NCBI GenBank assembly: GCA_037443705.1
Contig: JBBINV010000006.1
Span: 1-64,000, forward strand
Direction: 5' to 3'
Origin: 2-02-FULL-66-14 sp037443705
GTDB lineage: Bacteria; Pseudomonadota; Gammaproteobacteria; Burkholderiales; SG8-39
Length of the DNA stretch: 64,000 nt
Shown here piece after piece: positions 10,024 through 17,881 of the stretch. Position 1 is the stretch's first letter. Every line of letters starts with the position of its first letter. The position numbers and the translations under genes were made by a program. The notes below the pieces were generated by a model. The model was not told the DNA's origin and ran no database searches. It worked only from the letters and a program-made list of their open reading frames with translations.

Positions 10024-10686
10024 ATGAAGTCGACACGAATATTTCCGGTACTGATCGGTTTGGCGGCCGCGTCCTTCCTGGCCCGCGCGGCGGGGGACGT
10101 AGGGATGGTCAACCAGCTCTCGGGCGACGTCTCCTATTCGAGCGGGTCGGGGAACGCCAGGGCCCAGGCTTTCATGAAGGTGCGCGAGGGCGACCGCTTC
10201 ACGGTGAGCGCGGGCGCGCAGGTGCGCGTGGTCTATTTCCAGGGCGGGCGGCAGGAGAGCTTCTCCGGCCCCGCGAGCTTCACGGCCGGCGCCAGGGCGA
10301 GCACCGTGCAAAGCGGCGCGCCGCCGCAGGTCACGGTGCTGCCCTCGGGGGTGCCGCAGAAGATCTCGCAGACCCCCGAGCTGATCCAGATCGCGAAGCT
10401 CGGGCGCTCCGGCGGCGTGGCGGTGCGCGGCGTCGAGCGCGAGCCGCACCTGACGCCCGCGCAGCAGGCCGAGGTGCGCCAGGCGCGCGAGACCTACAGG
10501 ACGCTGCGCGCCGGGGCCGCGCCCGACGACATCACGCCGGAGCTCTATCTGTATTCGGTGCTCCAGGATCACCTCCTCTACGAGGACATGAAGCCGGTGG
10601 TGGAGGAGATGGCGAAGCGCCAGCCGCAGAGCCCCGAGGTGGCGGATCTGCGCGCGTACGTGAGGCTCAAGACCGAAACGAAGTAG
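10024..10686 (+). CDS. Secreted FecR-like protein of the CHAT/CHASE2 operon
   Basis: A 220-residue protein with a signal peptide (MKSTRIFPVLIGLAAASFLARA). A FecR-like beta-rich domain follows: GMVNQLSGDVSYS, then VREGDRFTVSAGAQVRVVYFQGG. The C-terminal part (about 145-220) is helical and resembles TPR-like repeats. FecR domains carry signals or bind ligands in the periplasm. It is preceded by GGAGGA and separated by 83 bases from the cyclase gene, and a terminator follows it. Together with CHASE2 and CHAT it forms what looks like one periplasmic sensing module. The family assignment is by fold pattern only and the exact role is unknown. Confidence 0.72.
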   Translation: MKSTRIFPVLIGLAAASFLARAAGDVGMVNQLSGDVSYSSGSGNARAQAFMKVREGDRFTVSAGAQVRVVYFQGGRQESFSGPASFTAGARASTVQSGAPPQVTVLPSGVPQKISQTPELIQIAKLGRSGGVAVRGVEREPHLTPAQQAEVRQARETYRTLRAGAAPDDITPELYLYSVLQDHLLYEDMKPVVEEMAKRQPQSPEVADLRAYVRLKTETK

Positions 10687-10708
10687 AAAAGCTCCCGGTT
10701 TCGAAAAG

Positions 10709-10730
10709 GCCCGCGCAGGCGGGCTTTTTT
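10709..10730 (+). terminator. Rho-independent terminator after the CHAT/CHASE2 operon
   Basis: A perfect 6-bp stem GCCCGC/GCGGGC with a GCAG loop is followed by six T, 22 bases after the FecR-like stop codon. It separates this operon from the molybdenum hydroxylase gene. Confidence 0.85.
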
Positions 10731-10750
10731 GTTCCTAGAATCCGGACCCT

Positions 10751-13042
10751 ATGGAGAAATTCGGACTGAAGGGCAGGCTCGAGGACGAGCGCATGCTCAG
10801 GGGCGCCGGGCGCTACGTCTCGGACTGGAACCTCCCGCGGCAGGCGTACGGGGTTTTCCTGCGCTCGGACCGGCCGCACGCGGAAATCGTCTCGGTCGAC
10901 ACCGCGGCGGCGCGCGGGATGCCCGGGGTGATCGCGGTCTTCACCGGGGACGACGTCGCCGCCGCGGGGCAGAAGCCGATGCCCGCGGCGGCGCCGATGA
11001 AGGGCCGCGGCGGCGCCGACCAGCTCGTGCCGCCGCGCTATTCGCTCACGCGCGGCCGTGTGCGCTACGTGGGCGAGCCGGTCGCGCTGGTGGTGGCCGA
11101 AAGCGCGCCGCAGGCGCAGGACGCGGCCGAGGCGATCGCGATCGAGTATCGCGAGCTTCCGGTGGTGGTGAGTGCCGAAGCCGCGCTCGCGCCGGGCGCG
11201 CCGCAGCTGCACGAGAACGTCCCGGGCAACCTCGTGATGGATTTCGTCGGCGGCGACGAGGCGGGCACGGACGCCGCCTTTGCGCGCGCAGCGAAGATCG
11301 TGAAGCTCACGGCGTATCACACGCGCGTCGTGGGAAATCCGATGGAGCCGCGCGCCGCGACCGGTGCCTACGATCCGGCGGCGGACCTCTACTACCTCTA
11401 CGCCACCACGCAGGGCGCGGGGCCGATGCGGCTCCAGGTCGGCGCGATGCTAGGCGTGGCGCCGGAGAAAATCCGCGTCGTGGCCGAAGAAGTGGGCGGC
11501 GGCTTCGGCGTGCGCTTCAACGCCTACCCCGAGTACGGCGCGCTGCTCCTCGCCGCGAAGAATCTCGGCCGCCCCGTAAAGTGGGTCAGCACGCGCTCCG
11601 AGGTGTTCGTGTGCGACGAGCAGGCGCGCGACATCGTGCACACGGGAGAGCTCGCGCTCGACGCGAACGCCCGCATCCTCGGAATGCGCTTCGAGTATTT
11701 TTCGAACGTCGGCGCGTACCTCGCGTTCACGGGCTCGTTCATCAACACGGTGAACCTCGTGAACGTGGTGAGCGGGGTCTACGACGTCCCGGCGGTGTTC
11801 GTGCAGGCGAAGCTCGTGCTCACGAACACCGTGCCCACCGCGGCCTATCGCGGCGCGGGGCGCCCGGTCGCCTCGTACGCGATGGAGCGGCTGATCGACC
11901 AGGCGGCGTGGGAGATCGGCATGGACCCGGCCGAGTTCCGGCGCCGCAACCTGGTTCCGAAGTCGAAGTTCCCGTACAGGATCGCCACCGGCTTCGAGTA
12001 CGACTGCGGCGACTTCGAGGGGGTCCTTGACCAGGCCCTCGAGGCGTCGGACTGGGACGGCTTCGAGAGCAGAAGAAAAGCATCTCAGGCACAGGGCAGG
12101 CTCCGCGGTCGCGGTATCTCCACGTACATCGAAGCGACCGCCTCCGGCGGCTTCGCGCCCTTCGACCAGGCGCACGTCACCTGGGAGAGGGACGGCACGC
12201 TGACGCTGCGAACCGCCTCGCACAGCCACGGCCAGGGACACGAGACCACTCTCGCGCAGATCGTCTCGCGCGTGCTCGGCGTCCCGATCGAAAGAATACG
12301 GCTGCGCACCTCGGAGCCCGACCGCTTCATGGTCGCGAATCCGACCGGAGGCTCGCGTACTCTTCTCGGTATCGGGAGCGCCATGCACTTCGCCGCGCAC
12401 GAGATCGTGAAGAACGGCATGGCGCTCGCGGCCGAGGCGCTGGAGAGCGCCGCCGCCGACATCGAGTTTTCGGACGGCAGCTACCGCATCAAGGGTACCG
12501 ACCGCGCGATCTCGATCACCGCGCTCGCGCAGAAGTATCCCGGCAAGCTCGACCTCGACTACCGCGACCGGCCCAAGGTCCCCTCGACCTTCCCGAACGG
12601 CTGCCACATCGCCGAGATCGAGATCGACCCCGAGACCGGCGAGTCCGAGATCGTGTCCTACGTCGCCTGCGACGACGCGGGCAACATCATCAATCCCCAG
12701 ATCGTGGAAGGGCAGATGCAGGGCGGGATCACGCAAGGCGCCGGGCACGTGTTCCTCGAGCAGGCGGTGTACGACGCGAACGCCCAGCTCCTCACCGGGA
12801 GCTTCATGGACTACGCCATGCCGCGCGCGGGGCTGGTGGGCGGCCTGCGGGTGCTCGAACACCCGGTGCCCACCGCCACCAATCCCCTGGGCGCGAAGGG
12901 CGTGGGCGAGGCCGGCGTCACCGGCTCGATGCCCTGCCTGATGAACGCGGTGCTCGATGCGCTGCGCAGCGCGGGCGTCACGCACTTCGACATGCCCGCG
13001 AGCCCGCAGCGGCTGTGGGCGGCGCTGCGGAAGAAGAACTAG
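10751..13042 (+). CDS. Molybdenum hydroxylase large subunit (xanthine/aldehyde oxidase family)
   Basis: A 763-residue molybdopterin-binding subunit. It has the N-terminal a/b hammerhead domain (GRYVSDWNLP...HAEI) and a long molybdopterin-binding domain. The loop AYRGAGRP is of the form II CoxL type, not the AYxCSFR loop of true CO dehydrogenase. The catalytic Glu lies in GAKGVGEAG near residue 718. These subunits normally work with a FAD subunit (CoxM) and a [2Fe-2S] subunit (CoxS), and neither is next to it. Either partners come from elsewhere or electrons leave by another route. The substrate is unknown. It ends in a 4-base convergent overlap with dadA. Confidence 0.88.
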   Translation: MEKFGLKGRLEDERMLRGAGRYVSDWNLPRQAYGVFLRSDRPHAEIVSVDTAAARGMPGVIAVFTGDDVAAAGQKPMPAAAPMKGRGGADQLVPPRYSLTRGRVRYVGEPVALVVAESAPQAQDAAEAIAIEYRELPVVVSAEAALAPGAPQLHENVPGNLVMDFVGGDEAGTDAAFARAAKIVKLTAYHTRVVGNPMEPRAATGAYDPAADLYYLYATTQGAGPMRLQVGAMLGVAPEKIRVVAEEVGGGFGVRFNAYPEYGALLLAAKNLGRPVKWVSTRSEVFVCDEQARDIVHTGELALDANARILGMRFEYFSNVGAYLAFTGSFINTVNLVNVVSGVYDVPAVFVQAKLVLTNTVPTAAYRGAGRPVASYAMERLIDQAAWEIGMDPAEFRRRNLVPKSKFPYRIATGFEYDCGDFEGVLDQALEASDWDGFESRRKASQAQGRLRGRGISTYIEATASGGFAPFDQAHVTWERDGTLTLRTASHSHGQGHETTLAQIVSRVLGVPIERIRLRTSEPDRFMVANPTGGSRTLLGIGSAMHFAAHEIVKNGMALAAEALESAAADIEFSDGSYRIKGTDRAISITALAQKYPGKLDLDYRDRPKVPSTFPNGCHIAEIEIDPETGESEIVSYVACDDAGNIINPQIVEGQMQGGITQGAGHVFLEQAVYDANAQLLTGSFMDYAMPRAGLVGGLRVLEHPVPTATNPLGAKGVGEAGVTGSMPCLMNAVLDALRSAGVTHFDMPASPQRLWAALRKKN

Positions 13043-14265
13043 AAATCGATCTCCGGCTTTCGGCCGGAAACGATGTCGGCGATAAGCCGGCCCGACCCGC
13101 ACGCGTGCGTCCAGCCGAGGGTGCCGTGGCCGGTGTTGAGAAAGAGGTTGCGGTAGCGCGTGGCGCCGATGCGGGGGATGTTGGAGGGCGTCGCAGGGCG
13201 TAACCCCGTCCAGAATTCCGCTTTTTCGACAACTCCCGCATTCGGAAAGAGGTCCATCGTCCGGTCCAGGATCGCCCGGCACCGTCGCTCGTTGATCGAG
13301 GTGTCGTAGCCGGTGAGCTCCGCGGTGCCCGCGATGCGCAGGCGATCGCCCAGGCGCGAGAACACGAGCTTGCGCGACTCGTCGGTCAGCGACACGGACC
13401 ACGCCGCGCGCGGATCCTTCACCGGCATCGTCACCGAGTAGCCCTTCACCGGGTAGATCGGGAGCGAGATCCCGATCGGCCGAAGCACGAGCGGGCTGTA
13501 GCTGCCGAGCGAGACGACATACGCGTCGGCGCGCAGGGGATCGCCGTTGACCAGGACGCTTTCGATCCTGTCGTCGTCAACGGCGAATCCTTTTATTGAA
13601 GACCCATACTCGAACTTCACCCCGCTCGCTGCGCAATGCTTCGCGAGCTCGCGCGTGAAGGCGTGCGCGTCGCCCGATTCGTCCGACGCGGAATAGGTGC
13701 CGCCGGTGAGGCGGGCCCCCAGCGCGGCGAGCGCGGGCTCGATGGCGACGCATTGCTCGCGCGACTTGACTTCCCGGTCCACGCCGAGCGAGCGCATGAA
13801 TCCGGCGTGCGCGGCGGCCTTTTCGAGCTCGCGCGCGTCGGTGTAGAAGTGCAGGATCCCGCGCTCGAGATGGTCGTAGCGCAGGCCGGTCTGCATTCGC
13901 AGCGCCCGGAGCTTTGCGCGACTGTAGATCCCGAGCTTGACCAGGCGTGCCGTGTTTTTCCTGTAATGTGATTCAAAACACTCGAGCAAAAACCGCAAAC
14001 CCCATTTCCACTGCTCCGGGTCCATGCGAAGGCGGAACAGCAGCGGCGCGTCCTCGCGCCCCAGCCAGGCGAGCACCTGCGCGAGCGCCGCGGGGCTCGC
14101 CCACGGCTCGGCGTGGCTCACCGAGATCTGGCCGCCGTTGGCGAAGCTCGTCTCGAGGCCGGCCGCCTCGCGTCGCTCGAACACGGTCACGTCGTGGCCC
14201 GCCTCGCGCAGGTACCACGCGGAGGCGACGCCCACGACGCCCGCGCCGAGGACTGCGATTCTCAT
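13039..14265 (-). CDS. dadA: D-amino acid dehydrogenase
   Basis: A 408-residue FAD enzyme of the DadA/glycine-oxidase family. The dinucleotide motif VLGAGVVGVASAWYL is at residues 4-18, followed by FERREAAGLETSFANGGQIS, a DadA signature, and near the end WTGLRPATPSNIPRIG and LNTGHGTLGWTHACGSG. It deaminates D-amino acids to 2-oxo acids and passes electrons to the respiratory chain. It appears as a single gene. The 39-base gap to the divergent EAL gene must hold both promoters, and none stands out. No alr/dadX racemase is seen nearby. Length and motifs agree with the family. Confidence 0.9.
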   Translation of the reverse strand: MRIAVLGAGVVGVASAWYLREAGHDVTVFERREAAGLETSFANGGQISVSHAEPWASPAALAQVLAWLGREDAPLLFRLRMDPEQWKWGLRFLLECFESHYRKNTARLVKLGIYSRAKLRALRMQTGLRYDHLERGILHFYTDARELEKAAAHAGFMRSLGVDREVKSREQCVAIEPALAALGARLTGGTYSASDESGDAHAFTRELAKHCAASGVKFEYGSSIKGFAVDDDRIESVLVNGDPLRADAYVVSLGSYSPLVLRPIGISLPIYPVKGYSVTMPVKDPRAAWSVSLTDESRKLVFSRLGDRLRIAGTAELTGYDTSINERRCRAILDRTMDLFPNAGVVEKAEFWTGLRPATPSNIPRIGATRYRNLFLNTGHGTLGWTHACGSGRLIADIVSGRKPEIDF

Positions 14266-14304
14266 GAGGCAGCGATTCTATTCCGGCGATTACAATGACG
14301 CCGC

Positions 14305-15105
14305 GTGACTTCGGATCCGACCAGATTCCTCCAGGACATGGACCGGCGGCTCGCCGGCTGGGACGAGCCGGAGGCGCGCCTGCGCAAGGCGCTCGACTTC
14401 GACCACTTCCGGCTCTGGGCGCAGCCGATCGTGGCGCTCGCGCCGCCGGGCGGCATCGCGATGGCCGAGGCGCTGGTGCGCCTGCGCGAGGAGGAGGCGC
14501 GGCTCCTGCCGCCGGGCGATTTTCTCCCCGCGTTCGAGCACTACGGCATGATGCCGGAGCTCGACCGCTGGGTCGTGCGCCACGCGCTCAGGCGCCTCGC
14601 CGAAGGCGGGCGCGTAAAGCGCCTGTGCGTGAACGTCTCGGGCCAGACGCTCGAGGAGGAGGCGTTCGTTCCCTTCGTGGCGATGCAGCTGCGCATGACG
14701 GGGCTGGAGCCCGGCGCGCTCGTGCTCGAGATCGACGAGAGCGACGCGCTCGACCGGCGCGCCGCCGCCGGGCGCTTTGCTCTGGAGATGAAGAAGGTCG
14801 GCTGCCAGCTGTTGCTGGACGGCTTTGCGCGGCGCTCGGTCTCGTTCGAGCCGCTCAAGGCGCTGCGCGTGGACCACGTCAAGATCGACGGCGTCGTGGT
14901 GCGGAACATCCTGCGCTCGGAGGTCGCGGCCGCCAAGCTGCGCGCGATCGTGCGCGTGGGGCAGGTGACGGGCGTGGGCGTGATCGCAGAATGCGCCGAG
15001 GACCCGGAGGTGCTCGCGCGCCTCGCCGGGCTCGGAGTGGGCTACGCGCAGGGCTTCGGCGTGGGCGAGCCGCAGCCGATCGACAGGCTCTTCGCTACGG
15101 GATGA
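14305..15105 (+). CDS. Degenerate EAL-domain protein
   Basis: A 266-residue single EAL domain with a GTG start. Most c-di-GMP phosphodiesterase residues are kept: Glu55 of EAL, Asn110, Glu142, Asp172, Lys193, Glu229 and Gln249. The second Asp of the DDFG metal motif is Gly173 (LLLDGFARRS), and the loop-6 GTGYSS segment is replaced by ARRS. The protein may therefore bind c-di-GMP without cleaving it, or use another partner. It has no GGDEF, PAS or membrane part. Its stop overlaps the pta start (ATGATGA), so it is translationally coupled to phosphate acetyltransferase, which is an unusual pairing. Confidence 0.85.
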   Translation: MTSDPTRFLQDMDRRLAGWDEPEARLRKALDFDHFRLWAQPIVALAPPGGIAMAEALVRLREEEARLLPPGDFLPAFEHYGMMPELDRWVVRHALRRLAEGGRVKRLCVNVSGQTLEEEAFVPFVAMQLRMTGLEPGALVLEIDESDALDRRAAAGRFALEMKKVGCQLLLDGFARRSVSFEPLKALRVDHVKIDGVVVRNILRSEVAAAKLRAIVRVGQVTGVGVIAECAEDPEVLARLAGLGVGYAQGFGVGEPQPIDRLFATG

Positions 15106-16031
15106 TGAACGACGTCGTCGCGGCATCCCGGGAGCGGGTGCGCGGGCGCGGCCTGCGGATCGCGCTGCCCGAGGGTGGCGACGAGCGGATCGCCGAGGCG
15201 GCGAGAAAGCTCCGGGAGCAGGGGCTGGCCGAGCCTGTCCTCCTGAAGAACGAACTGAAATCGGATCGTCTCGACGCCTACGCCGCCCTGTATCTCCGGG
15301 GCAGGCCGGACGCGAGCCCGGCAGTGGCCAGGCGCATCGTGGCGAAGCCCCTGTTCCACGCCGGCATGATGGTGAAGGCGGGCGACGCCGAGGCGATGCT
15401 CGCGGGCGCGGCGACCACCACGGCGCGCGTGATCGAGGCCGGGCTGTTGACCGTGGGGCTCGCGCCCGGGATCCTGACGCCGTCGAGCTTTTTCCTGATG
15501 TGTCTTGAGAAAAAAACGTTCATCTACTCCGATTGCGCGGTCAACGCGGACCCGGACGCCGAGCAGCTCGCCGACATTGCACTCGCCTCGGCGGAGTCCT
15601 GCCGGAGGCTGCTGGGCGAGGAGCCGCGCGTGGCGCTGCTTTCGTTTTCCACCAAGGGCAGCGCGAAGCACGCGCGCGTGGACAAGGTCGTCCAGGCCCT
15701 CGCGATCGCGCGCCGCCGCGCGAGCGGGCTCGCGATCGACGGGGAGCTGCAGGCCGACGCGGCGCTCGTGGAGACCGTCGCGCGGAAAAAGCTCGAGGAC
15801 CTCGGCCCGGTGGCGGGCCGTGCGAACGTGCTCGTGTTCCCGGATCTGGACGCGGGTAACATCGCCTACAAGCTCACGCAGCACCTCGCGGGGGCGCGGG
15901 CGATCGGACCGGTCCTGCAGGGGTTTGCCAAGCCGGTTTCGGATCTATCCCGCGGGGCGAGCGTGGACGACATTGTCGCGACCGCGACGGTTCTGCTCTC
16001 ACAGGCATTGGATCAGGAAACTCACAGGTGA
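15102..16031 (+). CDS. pta: Phosphate acetyltransferase (short Pta/Ptb form)
   Basis: A 309-residue enzyme corresponding to the PTA_PTB catalytic domain without the N-terminal DRTGG part of long Pta proteins. It begins RIALPEGGDERIAEAARKL and contains a GILTPSSFFLM segment, SFSTKGSAKH, DGELQADAAL and ANVLVFPDLDAGNIAYK, all typical. It interconverts acetyl phosphate plus CoA and acetyl-CoA plus phosphate. The start overlaps the EAL stop, and the GST gene follows 13 bases on. It can supply the step after sulfoacetaldehyde acetyltransferase (Xsc, at 38422), which releases acetyl phosphate. That link is inferred from chemistry, because the genes are 22 kb apart. Confidence 0.9.
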   Translation: MMNDVVAASRERVRGRGLRIALPEGGDERIAEAARKLREQGLAEPVLLKNELKSDRLDAYAALYLRGRPDASPAVARRIVAKPLFHAGMMVKAGDAEAMLAGAATTTARVIEAGLLTVGLAPGILTPSSFFLMCLEKKTFIYSDCAVNADPDAEQLADIALASAESCRRLLGEEPRVALLSFSTKGSAKHARVDKVVQALAIARRRASGLAIDGELQADAALVETVARKKLEDLGPVAGRANVLVFPDLDAGNIAYKLTQHLAGARAIGPVLQGFAKPVSDLSRGASVDDIVATATVLLSQALDQETHR

Positions 16032-16044
16032 AGGAAATGTCTCC

Positions 16045-16704
16045 ATGAAGCTCGATCTGTACTTTGCACCCGGCGCGTGCTCGTTCGTGCCGCACGCGGG
16101 GCTCGAGGCGATCAAGGCGGCGACCGGGCAGGAATTCGAGCCCAGGCTCGTGAAACTGCACCGCGGCGAGCACAAGACGCCCGAGTACCTGGCGATGAAT
16201 CCCAACGGACAGGTGCCCGTGCTGGTCGCCGACGGCAAGCCGCTCAACCAGATCGTCGCGATCTGTGATTTTCTAGACCGCAGCTTCCCGGGAGCGGAGA
16301 TGCTGCCTGCCGAGCCGTGGGCGCGCGCGCAGGCGATGAGCCAGCTCGCCTGGATGAACAACACCGTTCACCCGACCTTCACGCACGTCTTTCGGCCCGC
16401 GGAGTTCGCCGAGGGCGAGATGGCGCAGGCCGACGTGAAGAGAGCCGCCGCGGCCCGGTTCCGCACGTATCTCGAGCGCATCCAGGGCTGGATTGCGAAC
16501 GCCTCGCCCTACTGGCACGGCGCGCGGATCACGTTCCACGACGCCTACGCCTTCACGCTCTTGCGCTGGGGCGGCTACGCCGGGATCGATCCGAAATCGC
16601 TTCCCGCGTACCTGGCGTACGTGGAGAGAATCATGGCCGCGGCGCCGATCGCCGCGGCGCTCGAGCGCGAGCGCATCAAGCTCGATACCTACAAGCCGGC
16701 CTGA
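16045..16704 (+). CDS. Glutathione S-transferase
   Basis: A 219-residue cytosolic GST. The N-terminal thioredoxin fold begins MKLDLYFAPGACSFVPHAG, where the Cys/Ser region matches beta-class bacterial GSTs. It has the cis-Pro motif NGQVPVLV and LNQIVAICDFLD in place of the usual glutathione-binding ESxAI element. A helical C-terminal domain follows. AAGGAA lies 8 bases before the ATG. It is the third gene of the EAL–pta–GST group and ends at a GGGGTCAGACCCC palindrome shared with the convergent citrate synthase gene. A detoxification role is likely, but the substrate cannot be told. Confidence 0.88.
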   Translation: MKLDLYFAPGACSFVPHAGLEAIKAATGQEFEPRLVKLHRGEHKTPEYLAMNPNGQVPVLVADGKPLNQIVAICDFLDRSFPGAEMLPAEPWARAQAMSQLAWMNNTVHPTFTHVFRPAEFAEGEMAQADVKRAAAARFRTYLERIQGWIANASPYWHGARITFHDAYAFTLLRWGGYAGIDPKSLPAYLAYVERIMAAAPIAAALERERIKLDTYKPA

Positions 16705-16715
16705 AAGCCGAACAT

Positions 16716-16730
16716 CGGGGTCAGACCCCG
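16716..16730. repeat. CGGGGTC-A-GACCCCG palindrome at a gene boundary
   Basis: A perfect 7+1+7 palindrome lies between the convergent GST and citrate synthase genes, covering the last citrate synthase codons and stop. The core CTGACCCCGA recurs near 51167 and 60059. It looks like a small dispersed palindromic element. Confidence 0.6.
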
Positions 16731-17878
16731 GTTTCGGTTTCCCGGCGCTGCTCGACGGGCACGTATTGCCGCGGCTCGGGGCCGTTGTAGAGCGTGAGCG
16801 GCCGGATCAGGATGTTGTTCTCCATCTGCTCGAGCACCGACACCGTCCAGCCGGGAACGCGCCCGACGGCGAAGATCGGAACGAACAGGTCTTCCCTGAT
16901 GCCGTTGAGGTAGTAGACGACGCCGGCGTAGAAATCGACGTTGACGTTCACGCCGTGGCGCGCGTAGGGCTTCATCGCCTCTACGAGCGCTTCCAGGATC
17001 TGGAACCACTGTGGCTGGCCCATCTCGCGCGAGAGCTTCTCTACGCCAGCGCGCATGTGGCGCGCGCGCGGGTCCTCGGCGCGGTACACGCGGTGCCCGA
17101 AGCCCATCACGGCTTGCCTGGCCGAGCGCTTGCGCTTCACGTAGTCCGCGGCGTTCGAGGCCTCGCCGATCTCCAGCGCCATCTTCATCACGTTCTCGGC
17201 CGCGCCGCCGTGCGCGGGGCCCGAGAGCGCCGCGATCGCGGCGGTGACCGCGGCGTGCAGGTTCGCCTCCGTCCCGGCGACCACGCGCGCGGTGAAGGAC
17301 GACGCGTTCGAGCCGTGCTCGGCGTGCAGGATCATGTCGGTGTCCATGAGCTTCGCCGCGTCCGCGCTCGGCCTCGCCCCTTTCAGCATCCAGAGAAAGT
17401 TGGCGGCGTGGGAGAGCTTCGGATCGGGCGCCACGGGCTCGCGGCCGTTGCGGATCGCCTCGTGCGCGGCGACGATCATCGGCACCTGCGAGGTGAGCCG
17501 GATGCCCTTGCGAAGCGTCGCGTCGGGCGAATTGTCGGCGACTTCCGGATCGAACGCCGCGAGCGCCGACACCGCCGTGCGAAGAACGTCCATCGGATGG
17601 GCCGTTCTTACCGTCTTTATGATTTCAAGGATCTCGTCCGGCAGGCGGCGAGACGCCTTCAATTCCGAATCGAACGATTCAAGTTGCGACGGAGTGGGTA
17701 ATTCCCCTTTCAAGAGCAGGTAGCAGGTCTCCTCGAACGTGGAGCGCTGCGCGAGATCGTGGATCGAGTAGCCGCGGTAGCGCAGCTCCCCGGCGCGCCC
17801 GTCGATGAAGCACACGCGCGAGCGGTCGAAGTAGACGTCCTTCAGCCCGCGCCGGATTTCGATTCTCTCTTCGCCCAT
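16721..17878 (-). CDS. Citrate synthase family protein (short form)
   Basis: A 385-residue type I-like citrate synthase of the short (about 370-390 residue) class, which also contains 2-methylcitrate synthases. The catalytic residues are His223 (GPAHGGA), His262 (GFGHRVY) and Asp315 (VNVDFYAG), with His188 in HAEHGSN. It condenses acetyl-CoA or propionyl-CoA with oxaloacetate. It starts 3 bases after the SDR stop, so it belongs to the TRAP–HisD–SDR operon, which is odd for a housekeeping TCA gene. A paralogue serving the catabolic pathway is likely. Its C-terminus (ETETGV) is encoded by a repeated palindrome. Confidence 0.88.
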   Translation of the reverse strand: MGEERIEIRRGLKDVYFDRSRVCFIDGRAGELRYRGYSIHDLAQRSTFEETCYLLLKGELPTPSQLESFDSELKASRRLPDEILEIIKTVRTAHPMDVLRTAVSALAAFDPEVADNSPDATLRKGIRLTSQVPMIVAAHEAIRNGREPVAPDPKLSHAANFLWMLKGARPSADAAKLMDTDMILHAEHGSNASSFTARVVAGTEANLHAAVTAAIAALSGPAHGGAAENVMKMALEIGEASNAADYVKRKRSARQAVMGFGHRVYRAEDPRARHMRAGVEKLSREMGQPQWFQILEALVEAMKPYARHGVNVNVDFYAGVVYYLNGIREDLFVPIFAVGRVPGWTVSVLEQMENNILIRPLTLYNGPEPRQYVPVEQRRETETGV

Positions 17879-17881
17879 GGG

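Noticed and set aside
4949..10036. A 1695-codon open frame on the minus strand opposite the CHAT and cyclase genes
   Set aside because: It is Arg/His/Ala-rich with no recognisable motif, and the opposite strand encodes intact CHAT and CHASE2-cyclase domains. High GC leaves few stops in antisense frames.
10751..13042. True aerobic CO dehydrogenase (CoxL form I)
   Set aside because: The active-site loop is AYRGAGRP rather than AYxCSFR, and coxM/coxS are absent.
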